Source of the DNA: Candidatus Nitrosotalea okcheonensis | GTDB lineage: Archaea; Thermoproteota; Nitrososphaeria; Nitrososphaerales; Nitrosopumilaceae | Assembly (NCBI RefSeq): GCF_900177045.1 | Contig: NZ_LT841358.1 | Coordinates: 203,073-267,072 of the forward strand | Reading direction: 5' to 3' | Length of the DNA: 64,000 nt | In this document: piece after piece, positions 60,935 to 64,000 of the stretch | Position numbering within the stretch: the stretch's first letter is position 1 | Layout: each line of letters starts with the position of its first letter | Notes under the pieces: model-generated | Databases searched by the model: none | Seen by the model: the letters and a program-made list of their open reading frames with translations, nothing else | Told to the model about the DNA's origin: nothing | Translations under genes and position numbers: made by a program

Positions 60935-61134
60935 TTCATGATATCTTGACTGGACTAGTGATTTAGCAATTTCTATTGGTATGGTAAAAATAATACCATT
61001 CTAGCAAACAATTTATCAGGTATGGCATGATATCAAGTCTACCACTGGGACTCGACGGGATGATGTTAGTATGGCAATCCTTTGACCGATTGAGGTAGTG
61101 GTCAATCTTTTTTAGTCTAGTATGAAATGTATAC

Positions 61135-61554
61135 TTGTTGAACTTTTTTGGTAATAAAAAAGAAGAATTTTGTGCAGTTTGCAAAAAGAGAACCGCTCGG
61201 ACTAGCAAGCCAAAGAAAGAGTGGAATGTCAAAGGACAGGTGTGCGCAAACTGTTACGTGGATTTGATGAAAAAACCGGTGAGTAAAAAAACCAATAGCG
61301 ATGACAAGTGTATTGCATGTGGAGACGAGCCAGGGGGACTAAATCTGTGGAGGCCAAAAAAAGAATGGGAATTAAAGGGATGGCTGTGTGAACCTTGTTT
61401 TAATGAATGGGAAAAGTCAGACAATGAATTGAAAAAAAATTGTGTTGTATGTAATACAAAACTTGGTTTTATGCCACGCCGTGCAAAAAAAGAATGGAAT
61501 CTCAAAGGCTATCTGTGCAAAAACTGTTGGAACCTTCAAGAGTCAAAAACCTAG
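61135..61554 (+). CDS. Protein with three tandem zinc-finger modules
   Basis: 139 aa from TTG 61135. Three copies of one module: CAVCKK...KPKKEWNVKGQVCANC, CIACGD...RPKKEWELKGWLCEPC, CVVCNT...RAKKEWNLKGYLCKNC. Each pairs CxxC with CxxC across a (P/A)KKEWxxKG turn, a zinc knuckle or ribbon repeated three times. The sequence is basic and lacks membrane segments, so RNA, DNA or ribosome binding is plausible. A T-rich TATA-like site lies about 27 bp upstream. Confidence 0.75.
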   Translation: MLNFFGNKKEEFCAVCKKRTARTSKPKKEWNVKGQVCANCYVDLMKKPVSKKTNSDDKCIACGDEPGGLNLWRPKKEWELKGWLCEPCFNEWEKSDNELKKNCVVCNTKLGFMPRRAKKEWNLKGYLCKNCWNLQESKT

Positions 61555-61578
61555 AAAACTAACATTCCTGCAACTTGA

Positions 61579-61863
61579 CTACTCTGGAGGGTTTTGAACA
61601 AATACGTTGCAAACAAGTATGTCTGTCTTTGAGTCTCTGTACTGAACATTACATGTCACAAATTTGCCTTTCAGGGCGCGTTCTAGATCATAAATGGTTT
61701 TTTCCTCATATTGAGGATTTGTAGGATCATCGACTTTGGCAATCATTATTCTTTCGATATTGCCATATTCTTCCTTGTTGTCTTTACGAAAGTGTGTTAC
61801 AGACATTTGAAAAGTGTTTCCTGATAAACAGACAATTACTGGCCCACCTATTCCGTCTCCCAT
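61579..61863 (-). CDS. Small 94-aa beta-rich protein
   Basis: Compact domain with GGPVIVCLSGNTFQMSVTHF, IERIMIAKVDD and GKFVTCNVQYRDSKTDILVCNVFV. No family recognised. Convergent with the zinc-finger gene. Confidence 0.6.
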   Translation of the reverse strand: MGDGIGGPVIVCLSGNTFQMSVTHFRKDNKEEYGNIERIMIAKVDDPTNPQYEEKTIYDLERALKGKFVTCNVQYRDSKTDILVCNVFVQNPPE

Positions 61864-62043
61864 GTCTTGTATGGTTTTTGCACATCGTAATTAACCATGT
61901 CATTCCAGTATCATATGTTACAAGAAACAGTCAAACATGTTTTTCAAATAATTATGCATGTTAATCATTTCATCATGTATTGTATGTATCTCTAAGTAAT
62001 TTATTATCAAGATCTTTATGACGTAGAACTAGAAAATAAAGCC

Positions 62044-62490
62044 ATGAGTAAAACTGAAATGCTAAGCGAGAGGGCAAACAAACCGGAGACAAAAGAAGTC
62101 TATGCAGTATATCGACAGAATCTAAGTCGTTACTTTGATGAAGTCGAGAAAAACATAACACAATACATTGAGGCAATTTCTCACCTGCAACAAGAGTTTA
62201 CATCGACATGCAAAAATGTAATGGATAATACAATTGCATTTCATCAGGATGTGATGACAAAGAGCGGTCTTGGTGCCAATCTTCCACAATCCTATCTGAA
62301 ATCAATCAATGATGTAACAGACGAATTTGTAAAAACAAGTTCTTTGCAGAACAAGGCGGTAATAACTGCAATAGATGCAACAAGACAGAACATCAAGACA
62401 TTCAATGATAACTTGAAGGCGTTTACAAGCATGGATATGAGCGTAATCCAATCATGGTTCTCATCTTGGAAACCTACACGAAATCCATAG
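62044..62490 (+). CDS. Second phasin
   Basis: 148 aa. Closely similar to the phasin at 27713: AVYRQNLSRYFDEVEKNITQYI, SHLQQEF, TFNDNLKAFTSMD, ending IQSWFSSWKPTRN. It coats PHA granules. It lies 34 kb away from the synthase genes with its own promoter, so it may be expressed under different conditions. Confidence 0.75.
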   Translation: MSKTEMLSERANKPETKEVYAVYRQNLSRYFDEVEKNITQYIEAISHLQQEFTSTCKNVMDNTIAFHQDVMTKSGLGANLPQSYLKSINDVTDEFVKTSSLQNKAVITAIDATRQNIKTFNDNLKAFTSMDMSVIQSWFSSWKPTRNP

Positions 62491-62564
62491 ATCCCTTTTT
62501 TATTTTTGTATATGGCATATTTGTAAAATGATTTGTATTTCTTTGAAGAACCTTTGACGATTAA

Positions 62565-62702
62565 TTATTTTAGTATGATTTCCCACTCGTGTTTGCAGTC
62601 TTCACACAGGAAATAATAATGCATTCCGTCGCTTTTCTCAATTGGGTCCATGTATTGACCGGTATTCTTTGACATGCATTCAAGACATTCATACTCTTTC
62701 AT
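62565..62702 (-). CDS. Small 45-aa zinc-ribbon protein
   Basis: ATG 62702 to TAA 62565. YECLECMSKNTGQYMDP...YYFLCEDCKHEWEI gives a CxxC...CxxC ribbon. Short enough to be missed by length cut-offs. Confidence 0.6.
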   Translation of the reverse strand: MKEYECLECMSKNTGQYMDPIEKSDGMHYYFLCEDCKHEWEIILK

Positions 62703-62819
62703 TTTTTATTTGTGATGTTCTGCATAAAATTAATGCTTCTGAACATTTTTCTGCCTACTGATTTCAATCTAGTTCATGGCGCAAATTTTTAGAATCATCT
62801 CGGGTCATTTTTATAGTTC

Positions 62820-63104
62820 ATGGGAAGATTCTATTTTATGATATATTGTGTCAATTCTAGGTGTAGGGCAAGGATTGCTCGGGGTGTGGCATGTAACAAA
62901 TGCGGCCTTGACAACTCACGCGAAGCAGGAAGGATTGGACTTGAAATTCTTGAAGACAGGGGAGTTGAGGAACTCGATGAGTTTATGCTCATCCATTTTC
63001 CTGATGAGAACAAGCGAAAAAAGCTCAGACATGTCATGCTACAAATAAACTATAATGAGAATAGGGCAAAACAATATGATGCATCAAACCGTCATAAAAG
63101 ATGA
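62820..63104 (+). CDS. Zinc-ribbon protein with helical tail
   Basis: 94 aa from ATG 62820 (88 aa from ATG 62838). CVNSRCRARIARGVACNKCG forms a ribbon, then helices LEILEDRGVEELDEFMLIHF and a basic tail. Function unknown. Confidence 0.6.
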   Translation: MGRFYFMIYCVNSRCRARIARGVACNKCGLDNSREAGRIGLEILEDRGVEELDEFMLIHFPDENKRKKLRHVMLQINYNENRAKQYDASNRHKR

Positions 63105-63146
63105 TGACATAAAAGATCATTCAAACCAACTCGATTACTAAAATTT

Positions 63147-63380
63147 GTGTCAGAAACAATGTTTATACTAGATCCAATACAAAGAAGAGACATGGAACCT
63201 AATCAAATAGATGGACTGAAAAAGAAACTAAAAAAGAACAACGACGACGCACTAGATTTTGTGCAAAAACTAGAATCTACATTAACCGACTTTGAAAAAA
63301 CTGGAGACTTGTCAAGCAGCTACTCTGAGATTAAAAAAGCAGTGCTTGCATACAAGGACAAGATAATAAGTCAAGTCTAG
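63147..63380 (+). CDS. Small 77-aa helical protein
   Basis: From GTG 63147. MSETMFILDPIQRRDMEPNQ then a coiled helix (DGLKKKLKKNNDDALDFVQKLESTL). No family recognised. Confidence 0.55.
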   Translation: MSETMFILDPIQRRDMEPNQIDGLKKKLKKNNDDALDFVQKLESTLTDFEKTGDLSSSYSEIKKAVLAYKDKIISQV

Positions 63381-63516
63381 TAAACATTACATCTGGATTT
63401 TCAAACATTGTAAATTGCCTGGTATTGTTTGAAACATTTCTTGTGACTGTACTTTGAAGAATCACTATCTAACTTACACGATGTCATTATTTTAAAAATA
63501 CAACGTTATGCTTTTG

Positions 63517-64000
63517 TTAATTTTTCTCTCGGATCTCTATATGTATGCCCTCGACAGTGGAGCGAAGACTCTGGTAGGGATAGTGATCGGTGAAATATTT
63601 AGAAATGTCATCATCAAATGTAGCAACAAGTTGTGTGGAATTGTACATGTCGACAATCTGTCTTCCTCTGTTAAAGTCTACCATGTAATGTGGATCCGCC
63701 ACTAGGACAACTTTTGTTGTGTTGATGGGCTCGAAGAGTATCTGGGAGTAATCTAGCGGAACATTATTCTTGTGAAACACATTGCTGAATATCCATGTAT
63801 AAGTGGGGCTTGCAAGAATGGTGGTGTCATTACCAATTGACTGGTTTACAACAAAAGATGTTGCAGAATATTCTGCACTTGTCATATCTGTAGATATGAG
63901 TTGCACAAGGCCTATCATGCCAAAGGCACAGATCCCTAAAACAAACACAATCATACCATCTTTGGAAATTTTTCTCTTAGGTATCTTTTCAAATGACTTT
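63517..64000 (-). CDS. Membrane protein, N-terminus beyond the window edge
   Basis: The frame is open through the ATG at 63954 to the window end (upstream residues read KSFEKIPKRKISKDG), so this is the C-terminal part of a longer protein. A membrane helix (MIVFVLGICAFGMIGLVQLI) is followed by an extracellular domain (NDTTILASPTYTWIFSNVF, VVLVADPHYMVDFN). The pattern is that of a multi-helix membrane glycosyltransferase or similar surface enzyme, but the rest of the protein is not seen. Confidence 0.6.
   Translation of the reverse strand, partial: KSFEKIPKRKISKDGMIVFVLGICAFGMIGLVQLISTDMTSAEYSATSFVVNQSIGNDTTILASPTYTWIFSNVFHKNNVPLDYSQILFEPINTTKVVLVADPHYMVDFNRGRQIVDMYNSTQLVATFDDDISKYFTDHYPYQSLRSTVEGIHIEIREKN

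Noticed and set aside
60979-61000. Hairpin ATGGTA/TACCAT near 60985
   Set aside because: Short and without a T-run in either direction.
1-64000. CRISPR arrays, rRNA and tRNA genes
   Set aside because: No regularly spaced repeats, no rRNA-like conserved stretches and no GGTTCRAATCC-type T-arms were seen on either strand by eye.

Overview
The window looks like chromosome from an ammonia-oxidising archaeon of the Nitrososphaerota (Thaumarchaeota), perhaps a Nitrosotalea/Nitrosopumilus-type lineage; the genus is a guess. Support comes from an archaeal TATA-binding protein, an EF-2 with an AHRG diphthamide site, a proteasome beta/alpha pair and low GC by eye. TATA boxes lie about 25-32 nt before many start codons (leaderless transcripts), and TTG/GTG starts are frequent. 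There are also VPEF-type C-terminal sorting signals, an Amt ammonium transporter, methylmalonyl-CoA epimerase (3-hydroxypropionate/4-hydroxybutyrate cycle), futalosine-pathway quinone genes and a class III polyhydroxyalkanoate (PHA) synthase. No rRNA, tRNA or CRISPR array was found.

Layout. 1-5.3 kb is accessory: a SWIM/DDE transposase, a divergent small AbrB-like gene missed by length cut-offs, and a cassette of unknown genes led by a winged-helix regulator with a perfect 13-bp inverted repeat at its start. 5.6-8.9 kb holds a 69-bp repeat, the proteasome pair, an RcnA/NicO-like metal transporter broken by one in-frame TGA, its RcnR/CsoR-like repressor and a MarC protein. 9-21.7 kb is rich in secreted and membrane proteins (including a CopC-CopD-propeller fusion), regulators, a radical SAM enzyme and a SIMPL protein. 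21.9-25.8 kb has amt, a flavin/F420-type oxidoreductase, a nitroreductase and a PAP2 phosphatase. 25.8-31.2 kb is a PHA locus: aldehyde dehydrogenase, phasin-AbrB fusion, phasin, phaC, phaE, another helical protein and an alpha/beta hydrolase; a second phasin lies alone at 62 kb.

31-46 kb mixes CBS, zinc-finger, TPR, MarR, MsrA, HAD and secreted propeller genes. It contains gene remnants (PEBP, a possible DUF3800 piece, a zinc-ribbon piece), the second, inverted copy of the 69-bp repeat and three candidate non-coding RNAs. 46-58.5 kb carries the core genes tbp, a sodium/solute symporter with its DUF3311 partner, a stand-alone LigD-type phosphoesterase, a tandem SagB-like oxidoreductase, a seven-repeat Asp-box protein, methylmalonyl-CoA epimerase, mqnE, mqnD, EF-2 and a lone PD-(D/E)XK nuclease. 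58.5-64 kb is mostly small coiled-coil and zinc-ribbon proteins, ending in a membrane protein cut by the window edge.

The most unusual items are the perfect 69-bp inverted repeat at two sites 27.6 kb apart, one ending exactly where a PEBP gene is truncated; a multi-stem RNA candidate at 43.09-43.2 kb; two more RNA candidates with TATA boxes and T-runs at 32.8 and 35.0 kb; the phasin-AbrB fusion; the transporter with an internal TGA; and the unknown cassette beside the transposase. All function calls come from reading motifs; no database search was run.
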